Source: Mucilaginibacter sp. (GTDB lineage: Bacteria > Bacteroidota > Bacteroidia > Sphingobacteriales > Sphingobacteriaceae). Taken from it: DNA of 56,785 bases. Shown piece after piece: positions 18,822 through 26,852 of the stretch (within the stretch, counting starts at the first letter, position 1; every line of letters starts with the position of its first letter). The translations under genes were made by a program, and so were the position numbers. Location: assembly GCF_028288105.1 (NCBI RefSeq), contig NZ_JAQBOI010000299.1, positions 1-56,785 of the forward strand, written 5' to 3'. The notes under the pieces were generated by a model, which was not told the origin of the DNA, made no database searches, and saw only the letters and a program-made list of their open reading frames with translations.

Positions 18822-20698
18822 AATTCATTTAATGAATTTATTTGTGCCTGCAATTCCCTGATCTTTCTCTCTTTGTTATATCTGCTATAAAACTTCTCCA
18901 GCATGACCTGGCGCAAAAACGGTTCGCCTACAAAATTTACAGTTTTAAAAATATCAGCTTTTGAGTACCCCAGGCCGTCCTGTAAGTTATTACTTGTTTT
19001 ACCATCCAGTTGCTCAATGATCGCTTGCAACTTTGTTTGGGCAAATGAACCTATTAATCCGTTGCCAAGGAAAAAAGCATCTCCAAGCAGTTCATGAATG
19101 TTGCCACCAAATGTCCGGGCTGGCAGACGCTCCTTGTCCGCAGTCCCTGTATCATTTAAATACATAATATTGCAGTCCGGCACATCGGAAAGGATAAACG
19201 GGGAGTGTGTTACAAAGCAGATATTAATTCCAACAATGTTTTTTAATCTGATCTTAGCAATACTATCCAGGATGGTTTTAATAAAGTTCCGCTGCAGTTC
19301 CGGATGAAAATACAGCTCAATCTCTTCCATAATAACATTAACATATCGGTAAGCTTTACGGCTTTTCCAGTTTCTTATTGAGTCCAGGTTCTTTAAATGA
19401 TATAATAATGAACTTGCTGAGTAAATTAACTGCTTTTCCCCGGAACTGAGCGTATTGAAATCTATTGTCTTTTCATTATTAAGATCGTTCTTTAATAATA
19501 TTTCGATTTGGAATACTGGGGGTGGGACAAAAAAGATCGGGTCGTTTTGCTGGCCTGTTTTTAATTTGTTGATTTTTTCGGAAAACTTGACCAGGTCCAG
19601 CTCCTGATCAACTAAATCAAGATGCCTGTATTTTAAAAAGTTAATCGTTTGCCTTAGTTTAAAAGTGACATGACTGGTATCTTCAAACAACGCCTTGGCA
19701 AAGTCGTCAAGCCGCGCATCATTGAACTTTTTATTTTTTAGAAAAAAGTCCTCGTAATCATCGTACTTAATTGCGATGCTGACCATTTTGTAAAGAATGT
19801 AATCTATGGCATCCCTGTTGCTTTCTGTTTTTAGTGAGCGTAAATTAAAATGAAAATGGTTGTTTAAACTTTCTAACGCGTCTTTTTCATTCAGCTTAAG
19901 TTCCTTAAATGTTGTTTCATCCTTACTTTCGTCGCCATATATCTTTTTGTCCCTGAATACCGGATTCAGCGTCAGTTTAAGTGTAGTAGCCAAAAGTCTT
20001 GGGGTCAGTTGTCGGAAATTGTGCCCTTTTTCGTCGGCGTTCAACAGATTGGCAATAAGCCGACTTTTAACAAGATAATTCTCGCTGTTGATATTGATGT
20101 TACCGTTTTTTCGATATGGATTTAAGACGATGGGAGTTTGGTAACCGTCATTTTTATGGAATAGTTTTTTTATCCAGTTTTCCCTTTCTTTTACTCCATA
20201 ATCATTGTAGGCATGCTGGGAGTAATTAACAATTACCGTGTAGAAAAAATTCTTCAGGTCAAATTTTTGAATTGGCGTTTCTTTTTTCTTTCCCCGATTA
20301 TAACTGAATATCCTGACTTCGTCACGTGCTTCAATCTTATAGAAACGATCACTGTGAAAATATACATCTGCATAAACCTGTTTCACTGGAATCAGTTTCT
20401 GGGTCAGCGGCTGGTATGCTGCGAGATTATTCAGTACCATGAATAATAGCTCAATAATTGTACTCTTACCAGAGCCATTCTTTCCGACTATAGCCGAAAT
20501 ATTGACCCACAGATCTTCACTACGATGAAAGAAATCAGATGGCACAGTTTCGGTAAAACTAATATGGTCTTTGTCATCAATGGTATAATTATTATAGAAA
20601 TAATAAAATTCGTCAGGGGTCAGTATTTTTAGATATTTTTCATCGCAACCTTTTATTGGTTTTAGCGCGATGAGTTTAAAGTCGATTTTCCGGTTCAT
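18818..20698 (-). CDS. AAA/ABC-type ATPase, PtuA-like (Septu-type defence)
   Basis: A 626-residue OLD/ABC-like ATPase. Walker A GKNGSGKST is at residues 72-80, after an unusually long about 65-residue lead. The ABC signature is LSSGEKQLIYSASSLL (about 424), Walker B VIMEEIELYFHPE (about 458-470) and the switch-type VTHSPFILSD (about 506). A long helical insertion between Walker A and the signature is typical of defence ATPases. It is the first gene of a minus-strand operon with the HNH gene (4-bp overlap) and the PD-(D/E)XK gene. A role as sensor that holds the nuclease in check is known for Septu and inferred here. Confidence 0.82.
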   Translation of the reverse strand: MNRKIDFKLIALKPIKGCDEKYLKILTPDEFYYFYNNYTIDDKDHISFTETVPSDFFHRSEDLWVNISAIVGKNGSGKSTIIELLFMVLNNLAAYQPLTQKLIPVKQVYADVYFHSDRFYKIEARDEVRIFSYNRGKKKETPIQKFDLKNFFYTVIVNYSQHAYNDYGVKERENWIKKLFHKNDGYQTPIVLNPYRKNGNININSENYLVKSRLIANLLNADEKGHNFRQLTPRLLATTLKLTLNPVFRDKKIYGDESKDETTFKELKLNEKDALESLNNHFHFNLRSLKTESNRDAIDYILYKMVSIAIKYDDYEDFFLKNKKFNDARLDDFAKALFEDTSHVTFKLRQTINFLKYRHLDLVDQELDLVKFSEKINKLKTGQQNDPIFFVPPPVFQIEILLKNDLNNEKTIDFNTLSSGEKQLIYSASSLLYHLKNLDSIRNWKSRKAYRYVNVIMEEIELYFHPELQRNFIKTILDSIAKIRLKNIVGINICFVTHSPFILSDVPDCNIMYLNDTGTADKERLPARTFGGNIHELLGDAFFLGNGLIGSFAQTKLQAIIEQLDGKTSNNLQDGLGYSKADIFKTVNFVGEPFLRQVMLEKFYSRYNKERKIRELQAQINSLNEL

Positions 20699-20770
20699 TA
20701 AGCGAAGGCAAAAGGTTGATTAAATGTATAATAAAAAGCTTATAATATCTTGCACTTAAATATTACCTTG

Positions 20771-22750
20771 TTATTCCTCTCTGACGACCAAAAGATGCGC
20801 TAGTTCAGGGGTATCATATATTCGTTCCATCTCAATGTCAATGATAGCGACCACCTCCTGCTTGATGCGGATATAATTTTCTTCAATCTCTGCCTGTGTA
20901 ATTTCTCTTGGTTTTGGAATGGGCACGTATGTATCCTCCTCAGCTTTTAAAGCATCATGGTCATTAAGTATTTCGCAGTGAAATGTTTTCAGCTCTATTT
21001 TTTCCGTAGGATCATCAGCGACCGCGCCGACAAATTCGCCGGAAGATAAGGAAGCTATTCTGGAGGGGGGTATCGCCGCTTCTAATTGTTTTGACCGGCT
21101 TATGGAAGTATCCTGGCTGTTTATGGAAAGGCTTTCGCGCTCCTGCATGATCTTACCAAAACGTTCGCTTAACTGTTTGGCTGTATCACCAACTACCTGC
21201 CCGCTGATAATATTGCCTACTATATTAGCTATCACATCTGCCTGCTCTCGGCCATAGTCTTTCCTTAGCTGAGAAAAATCCTGAACACCCAGGCAGGTCG
21301 CCACTTTATTTGACCTTGCTGTCGCAATCAGGCTATCCATGGCATTAAAATAAATTGTCGGGAACTCATCAAATATCAGGCTGCTTTTAGTCTGTTTCTT
21401 GCGGTTGACCAGTTTAATCATGCGGGAGATGTACAGAGATAGCACTGCGCCGTAAACCTGCTGTTTTTGCGGGTTATTACCTGCACAGATAATCTTGGGG
21501 GCATCAGGATTATTCAGGTCCAGTGTAAAATCATTGCCGCTCAAGACATAATAGAGCTTTGGTGAGGAAAGTCGTGCCATGCTGATCTTCGCGCTGGCGA
21601 TCTGGCCTTCGAGCTGTTCCATAGCACCATTGACATAGGCGGTTACAAATGGGTTGATCAACACTTCAATCTCCGGCTCCGTTCTGAGTACGGGGAAAAG
21701 CTGCTCATAATTTATCTGCATGAGTTCTATGGCATGCGGCAGCGTACAATATTTTCCGTTCTTGTATTTTTTCAAAAACCAGATAATGCTGGTAACAAAA
21801 TTAATGGGGGACTCGACGAAGAAATCACCTTGTTTTTTTATCCACTCCCGGTTAAGACCCAGCATTGTTGTACGGCTGCTTTCTGTAGCGTCGGTAACAT
21901 CCTCCATGCTCTCAGGATATAACGGGTTACAGCGGTGGTGGATATCATCGAAGTTAATAACATAGAATTCCGGTTCAACAGGATACAGATGTTTGTATTT
22001 CAGATAGGTATTATATGCAATAATTGAAAGGTCATCATACTTGAAATCATAAATGAACATGGTAAAGCATTTTTTAATATGCTGTGTGATGACATGGCGA
22101 ATCACAAAATAGGATTTACCCGCACCGGGCGTGCCGGATACCAGCAATGCGCGGAATGGGTTAATTACATTGATCCATGATTTTCTGATCTTGCCTTTCA
22201 GGTTATATTGTGCTGGCAGATTGATGGAGTATTCATTTTCCAGCAGCCTTTCCTCCTGTGGAAAGGTTTCCTGTAAGCGATTAAAGATGTCACCGGCCAG
22301 TTGTTGTTTTATTAATCGGGACAGTAGAGCCCCGCCATTGAGTATAAGCAGGTAACCGATAGTGGCGACTGCCATATAAAGCAGGGCGATGACCTGTACT
22401 GACGCGGTTATTTTTAATGCCAGGTAGCTGAATATATAAACCAGCAGTCCACCGATAAAATGCTTCAGCGCGGTGGTCAGCTTCAACTTTTCGTCTTTCT
22501 TCCCGCGGTAGCCTACGAGCGAGATCAGTAGTAGCAGCAGTGCTGCAGCTTTTGAAATATAAAAGTGTTTGAACAGACCTGTCTTTGCCAGGTTCAATAA
22601 AATGCGCAGAACAAATGGCTGCGTTAAATGCCAGCATTCAAAGGCGGCATAACAGTAGATATAAAAATGCAGGCATAGCAGGATAATACTGCCCTTGCGT
22701 GTCAGGTCGGTTATCTTTCTTAAAGCTTCTGCGTTCTCTCCGGTATTCAT
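20771..22750 (-). CDS. mobC: Type IV coupling protein (TraG/VirD4-like, Bacteroidota MobC)
   Basis: A 659-residue membrane ATPase that brings the relaxase-DNA complex to a type IV secretion channel. Several N-terminal transmembrane segments (about residues 18-160) are followed by Walker A SGTPGAGKS (about 207-215) and Walker B SLIFDEFPT (about 456-464). The family name MobC is used for this T4CP in Bacteroidota elements. It lies 26 bp after the relaxase gene. No secretion channel genes are in the window, so a co-resident conjugative element must supply them. Confidence 0.85.
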   Translation of the reverse strand: MNTGENAEALRKITDLTRKGSIILLCLHFYIYCYAAFECWHLTQPFVLRILLNLAKTGLFKHFYISKAAALLLLLISLVGYRGKKDEKLKLTTALKHFIGGLLVYIFSYLALKITASVQVIALLYMAVATIGYLLILNGGALLSRLIKQQLAGDIFNRLQETFPQEERLLENEYSINLPAQYNLKGKIRKSWINVINPFRALLVSGTPGAGKSYFVIRHVITQHIKKCFTMFIYDFKYDDLSIIAYNTYLKYKHLYPVEPEFYVINFDDIHHRCNPLYPESMEDVTDATESSRTTMLGLNREWIKKQGDFFVESPINFVTSIIWFLKKYKNGKYCTLPHAIELMQINYEQLFPVLRTEPEIEVLINPFVTAYVNGAMEQLEGQIASAKISMARLSSPKLYYVLSGNDFTLDLNNPDAPKIICAGNNPQKQQVYGAVLSLYISRMIKLVNRKKQTKSSLIFDEFPTIYFNAMDSLIATARSNKVATCLGVQDFSQLRKDYGREQADVIANIVGNIISGQVVGDTAKQLSERFGKIMQERESLSINSQDTSISRSKQLEAAIPPSRIASLSSGEFVGAVADDPTEKIELKTFHCEILNDHDALKAEEDTYVPIPKPREITQAEIEENYIRIKQEVVAIIDIEMERIYDTPELAHLLVVREE

Positions 22751-22776
22751 TCTTCACAGCTTTATGATGATTATAT

Positions 22777-24027
22777 TTATTCTACCTGTAGCCTTCTTTT
22801 CTTTTTCCTGCGGAACGGATCAGATCCATATTCTCCATGCTTCGTAGATAATAGCGTATCCATCATTCGTTCAATGACAGGCCGGTCATGCGCGGGATAG
22901 TTTTTTTGAGCAGCAGGTTGTGGTGTTGCTATCGCCCCTGATAATAATATTTCTGGTTGTTCCTTTTCTGTCGTAGCGCCGGATGACAGGCGTTCCATAA
23001 ACGCTTTGGCACCGTAAGCTTTGCCGAGATCAGATCCGTTAAAAACCACTCTGGTAGCATTGTCAATGAAAGTGACACCATAAACATTCCCCTGGACATT
23101 TTCACGGAACAGGATACGGATACCTTGTTTTTGTAATTGGGCTTTCAGCCCGGCGGTATCTTTGGATGTTCCAATGGCTTTATCAAGCAAGTGCTTTAAG
23201 CGCTGGCCATAGGGCTTGCGGCTGGTATCATTCGGCGTATATCTTTTTTCCAGGTTCTTTAAGGTGGGGCTGCCATAAATGGAACTGGCTTTAATTGGTA
23301 TGCCGACCGGTTCTCCCTGTTCATTTAGTACGTTGTACACCAGGCCACCCTTCTCGTACATCATCGTTCCTTCCGCACCACGATAGGCCCGAACATTAAA
23401 TTGCTTTAAGGCCGCGTTAAATTCGGGCAGCGAAGTGAATTTATAAGTATCGACTACTTCACGTACGATAGCTGAAATGGCGGCTTTGGTTGGTACCCTA
23501 CCATAAATTACTTTTTCCAGATTGACTGGCTGAAGCAGATAGGCCGTTTCCTGAACCTGGTCTTCTGCTTTAATTAATCCATATTGTATCTCTAATTCCT
23601 TGCGCGCTTTCTCGGACTGATTCTTACCGATATTATGCGTTTCGAGCCGCTGGCCGCCATCGGCAACATTGACGGTAGCTATATGCAAATGCGGATGTGC
23701 AGCATCGAAATGCTGATAAACCAGAAAGGGGTGGTTGCCGAATCCTATGCGTTCCATATAATCCAATGCGATACCTTTTAACATGTCATCATCGAGCTTG
23801 TCCTGCCTGGAAAAGTTGAGCATTATGTGCAGCGTGTTAGTACGGGTATCTTTATTTTGCCGGGTTAACATTTCAAACCTGTCCAGCTTATTTTTAAAGG
23901 ACAGGCGGTCAGGATCGCGCGGAAAGCCAGCGGCCATTAATAATGATGCTTCTGCGCTTCTCAGCTTATTCTCATTGTAATTCAGCACGCCCCTGATACT
24001 TTTTCCGCAGACTATTTTGGCAACCAT
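22777..24027 (-). CDS. mobB: Relaxase (MobB, Bacteroidota mobilisation protein)
   Basis: A 416-residue relaxase that would nick oriT and lead the strand into the recipient. The metal-binding motif HPHLHI places histidines at 111, 113 and 115. THL/LHIMLNFS (His67) and the early Tyr17 in LNYNENK, the likely nucleophile, are also as in this family. The C-terminal half is a variable domain rich in basic residues. Its start overlaps the mobA end by 16 bp, showing a translationally coupled mobA-mobB-mobC operon. Confidence 0.88.
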   Translation of the reverse strand: MVAKIVCGKSIRGVLNYNENKLRSAEASLLMAAGFPRDPDRLSFKNKLDRFEMLTRQNKDTRTNTLHIMLNFSRQDKLDDDMLKGIALDYMERIGFGNHPFLVYQHFDAAHPHLHIATVNVADGGQRLETHNIGKNQSEKARKELEIQYGLIKAEDQVQETAYLLQPVNLEKVIYGRVPTKAAISAIVREVVDTYKFTSLPEFNAALKQFNVRAYRGAEGTMMYEKGGLVYNVLNEQGEPVGIPIKASSIYGSPTLKNLEKRYTPNDTSRKPYGQRLKHLLDKAIGTSKDTAGLKAQLQKQGIRILFRENVQGNVYGVTFIDNATRVVFNGSDLGKAYGAKAFMERLSSGATTEKEQPEILLSGAIATPQPAAQKNYPAHDRPVIERMMDTLLSTKHGEYGSDPFRRKKKRRLQVE

Positions 24028-24410
24028 TTCTCTGAAAGGTTATCTATTAATTCGAACAGCACATTTATTTTCGCTTCGGTATGCTGAAAGCCATTCAGGA
24101 TTTCCTGTGCTTGTGTAAGTTCCGCTGTATTGAAATCTGTCTGATGGAGTTTGCGTGTAGCCTGGTTAATATTAACACCCATGGCCTGCAATTCTTTCCG
24201 GACGCCGGATAATTCTTCCATCGTTTTGTCCAATGTATTATCATGCGTATGGATGATAATTTTTTGATGTTCCAGGATATCCCGCAGCAGAGCGCTTATG
24301 GTTCTGCTGTCGGAATTATCGAGCATAGCTATCAGCTCGTCATATTTTTTCCTGCCTATCCGGGTGAATACTTTATACTCCAGTCTTTCCTTTTTCTCCT
24401 TCGTCATCAC
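24012..24410 (-). CDS. mobA: Relaxosome accessory protein MobA-like
   Basis: A 132-residue protein with an N-terminal segment (TRIGRKKYDELIAMLDNSDSR split as TRIGRKKYDEL and IAMLDNSDSR) typical of ribbon-helix-helix mobilisation proteins. A long amphipathic, coiled-coil-like helix (about 55-130) follows. Such proteins bind oriT and help the relaxase nick. The position immediately upstream of the relaxase, and just downstream of the oriT-like palindrome, agrees. Two starts one codon apart (MM) are possible. Confidence 0.75.
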   Translation of the reverse strand: MMTKEKKERLEYKVFTRIGRKKYDELIAMLDNSDSRTISALLRDILEHQKIIIHTHDNTLDKTMEELSGVRKELQAMGVNINQATRKLHQTDFNTAELTQAQEILNGFQHTEAKINVLFELIDNLSEKWLPK

Positions 24411-24437
24411 TCGAAAGTTTAATGGTCAATATTTGAA

Positions 24438-24535
24438 GAAACCCCGATTCCGGAGGGGTTTCTATTCCGGCGCGGCCAGCGGCTGTGTCCGGCAAGATGG
24501 GATTGTTGTCAACAATCCTACATCTTGCCGGACAC
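24438..24535. other. Candidate origin of transfer (oriT) with nested palindromes
   Basis: Just upstream of mobA lie an 8-bp inverted repeat (GAAACCCC/GGGGTTTC, 24438-24462) and a 51-nt near-perfect palindrome (24485-24535). The latter has 15-bp outer arms (GTGTCCGGCAAGATG) and 9-bp inner arms (GGATTGTTG) around a single base. Only two bases are unpaired besides the centre. No T-run follows on either strand, which argues against a terminator. Location and structure fit an oriT; the nic site cannot be fixed by eye. Confidence 0.6.
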
Positions 24536-24588
24536 GCAAAAAACAGTGTCCTTGCCTTATTTAAATGCATTATCGAAAAATTACAGGT

Positions 24589-26202
24589 TTAGAGGCCTCT
24601 TCCTTTTCGCTTTTGAGACCGCTTGACAGTCGGATATTTATTAGCAGGAATCGGACTTTTTTGTTCGGTTTGATTTGTGTTTTTCTCTTCCTTTTGTGAT
24701 GGCTTCCAGTCCGGATCCAAATGGACATTGGTTGGAATGAGCCGCATATCAGGTGTGTAAACATTCACCGTTTGCTGCTCACGGCTCGCTTCCATACATA
24801 CCTTTTTATCATTGGCAAATTTGACAGAAACCAGGTCGCCCCTGAGCAATCCGTTTTTTACAGGGTAGTAACTTGAGTTAGGTATCGGAAAAACGTCAAG
24901 TACATTTTCCAGTTCAATTTTGCTGAAGCTACGGGTCTGCCTTACTTCATAGTTGCCATTGCCATCTTTATGATTCAGATCTAACCTCAGCCAGTTGTCT
25001 GATTCAGGCCGGTATGGGTACATTAAGTTCTCAGGTATGGCCCGTCCGCATAACAAATTATATCCCGCCTTTACATTTAATTCAGGCGGAAATTCCTGTA
25101 CGTGTTTTGGCAGCTCATCTAAATGATCCCAAGCGGATTGTTGCAGCATGTCACTGAAGAATGTGGCATCCGCCCAATATTTTAATTGTAACTGATCTGC
25201 GATATCAGCACCCGCCATGTCTTTACTCAGACGATACATCTGTTCCTGTATATCACCTACCCGTGGGGTGAATTCCGGCTCGGCATCTTCATGGAAAATA
25301 AAGAGCTGCCGGTCGTTATGCCAGTCGATCTCCCGCATCTGATCTTCCAATACTTTAGTGTCGATCCCATTGTAAATATCATGCTCAATCGCAGGGTAAG
25401 GTATAAAGGAATGCGTGTAACTAGCTACGGAAAACTCATCTGCAACGGTAATCACGGGGATGATAATTTCAGAATATCCTTCCGGTTCATTCCTGGTAAA
25501 CTTCAGTTCAAAATCTTCCCGTTTTTTAGAAAGGATTTGTTCGAGTTTATTGTAAAGATCGGCTGCTGGCCAGTTGTCGAGGTCCATTGACCGCATCTTT
25601 TCAAACAGAGCGTCCAGCCGGCCGGAAAGAACATGGTAAGCTAAGTTGGCATTGCAGATACCATATTCGCTTGGTGAAAAATCCCGACTGCGCTCATGGT
25701 AAGTTTTAAAATCGCTTTTGCCATTGCTGTAATAATTCTCGGCGGGCCAATATTTATACATCAGCTCTTCCTGTATCTCTATACCATCAAAGTTTTGACC
25801 TTCCGACAATTTATTCAGCAGTTGCGTGGTCTCCAGCATATCTTTTATGGAGGGAGTGTCAGCGGTATCTGTTGGTCTGTTAAAATACATTTCCCAATCC
25901 TGAAGCTTCATTCGTTCTTCCAGCGCAGCTGTATCAACTCCGTTAATTATTGTATGTTCCGGCAGGACGGGTGACCGGTGTGTCGCCTGGTAACGTTGTA
26001 AACGGTAGGCATTGAACTGTTGATCTCTGACGAAATGCAGCTTAAAAAACATTTGCTCTTCGCCAAAGGGAATCTTGTCCGGCACCATAAAACTGGGCGT
26101 GTTCAGCTTCAGTTTTTCTTGAAGCTGGGCCTTAAACTTTTCTCCCGCAAAACCCAAAGATGCGAGATAATCCAGCAGTTCTTTTTCCTGTTCGCTATTC
26201 AT
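24589..26202 (-). CDS. Element core protein with internally duplicated domain and KRKGRG tail
   Basis: A 537-residue protein of a type often found beside Bacteroidota mobilisation genes. It contains two related segments: about residues 65-210 (IINGVDTAALEERM, ELMYKYWPAENYYS, AYHVLSGR) and about 260-410 (IYNGIDTKVLEDQM, QLKYWADATFF, GYNLLCGR). The part around 430-510 (VKNGLLRGDLVSVKF) resembles the short DNA- or substrate-handling repeats of DUF3945-type proteins. It ends RSQKRKGRGL, almost the same tail as its upstream neighbour. It lies between the 207-aa gene (23 bp) and the oriT-like region. Function unknown; a transfer role is inferred from position. Confidence 0.6.
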   Translation of the reverse strand: MNSEQEKELLDYLASLGFAGEKFKAQLQEKLKLNTPSFMVPDKIPFGEEQMFFKLHFVRDQQFNAYRLQRYQATHRSPVLPEHTIINGVDTAALEERMKLQDWEMYFNRPTDTADTPSIKDMLETTQLLNKLSEGQNFDGIEIQEELMYKYWPAENYYSNGKSDFKTYHERSRDFSPSEYGICNANLAYHVLSGRLDALFEKMRSMDLDNWPAADLYNKLEQILSKKREDFELKFTRNEPEGYSEIIIPVITVADEFSVASYTHSFIPYPAIEHDIYNGIDTKVLEDQMREIDWHNDRQLFIFHEDAEPEFTPRVGDIQEQMYRLSKDMAGADIADQLQLKYWADATFFSDMLQQSAWDHLDELPKHVQEFPPELNVKAGYNLLCGRAIPENLMYPYRPESDNWLRLDLNHKDGNGNYEVRQTRSFSKIELENVLDVFPIPNSSYYPVKNGLLRGDLVSVKFANDKKVCMEASREQQTVNVYTPDMRLIPTNVHLDPDWKPSQKEEKNTNQTEQKSPIPANKYPTVKRSQKRKGRGL

Positions 26203-26225
26203 GGCTCACTTGTTAATTTTTTAAA

Positions 26226-26849
26226 TCAGATGCCTCTGCCTTTTCTTTTCTGGTTGGATTTTTTGACCTCCTGTCCTTGTTTGGGGGCGGCATATTGTTT
26301 TTCATTCAGCCCGGCTTCCTTTAATATCTTTTCGGGAATATTGGTGTTCATAATGATTTCGCCTTCTTTTAAATTAGACGCGACGCGTTTGATCAGGATG
26401 TCTTTTAAGATATCCGGACCTTTGGGATGGATAAGCAGCATATCCACCGGGAATTTTAATCCTAATGTTTTAAAGGATTGATCGGGGACGCCAACGACAA
26501 TTGATTTTTCCGATGCCCTGCTGGCTTTGTTTCGGAACTGCTGCAGGTCTTTCTGTCGCAAATGGTCATTAAGTAAATTGTCAATATAATGCTCCAGATT
26601 CATATCGATAGTGTATTCCTTGCCGTCTACGGTAAACTTTTCAGGCGGCAGCGATTTACAATGGACTTCCGCTTCTTGTATCAGTTTCCTGCCCTCGTCA
26701 TCGAAAGGCAGATAGTCCGTCGCGCCGCCGTATCCATGATTGGAAGCGGCTCCCGCTTTGACATCATTGATATAAAGGTTAGCTGAAAATGCATTGGTTT
26801 CCTGGCTTAGCTGCTCGCTGAAGTGAATGTTCTTTAACTCGATTTTCAT
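26226..26849 (-). CDS. Element core protein with KRKGRG tail
   Basis: A 207-residue soluble protein with no membrane segment. The N-terminal about 90 residues (IYINDVKAGAASNHG-like, LPFDDEGRKLI) look like a conserved domain of Bacteroidota mobile elements. The second half is predicted helical and basic, ending SNQKRKGRGI, which matches the tail of the 537-aa protein 23 bp downstream. It starts 3 bp after the methyltransferase stop, so methyltransferase, this gene and the 537-aa gene form one operon heading to oriT. Function unknown. Confidence 0.6.
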   Translation of the reverse strand: MKIELKNIHFSEQLSQETNAFSANLYINDVKAGAASNHGYGGATDYLPFDDEGRKLIQEAEVHCKSLPPEKFTVDGKEYTIDMNLEHYIDNLLNDHLRQKDLQQFRNKASRASEKSIVVGVPDQSFKTLGLKFPVDMLLIHPKGPDILKDILIKRVASNLKEGEIIMNTNIPEKILKEAGLNEKQYAAPKQGQEVKKSNQKRKGRGI

Positions 26850-26852
26850 GCT

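Noticed and set aside
17877..20698. Retron Ec78-type system (ATPase plus HNH)
   Set aside because: No reverse transcriptase and no retron-like RNA with inverted ends is visible on either side, so Septu-like is preferred.
24485..24535. Terminator for the 537-aa gene
   Set aside because: The hairpin has no T-run on the minus strand, and its length and near-perfection fit oriT better.
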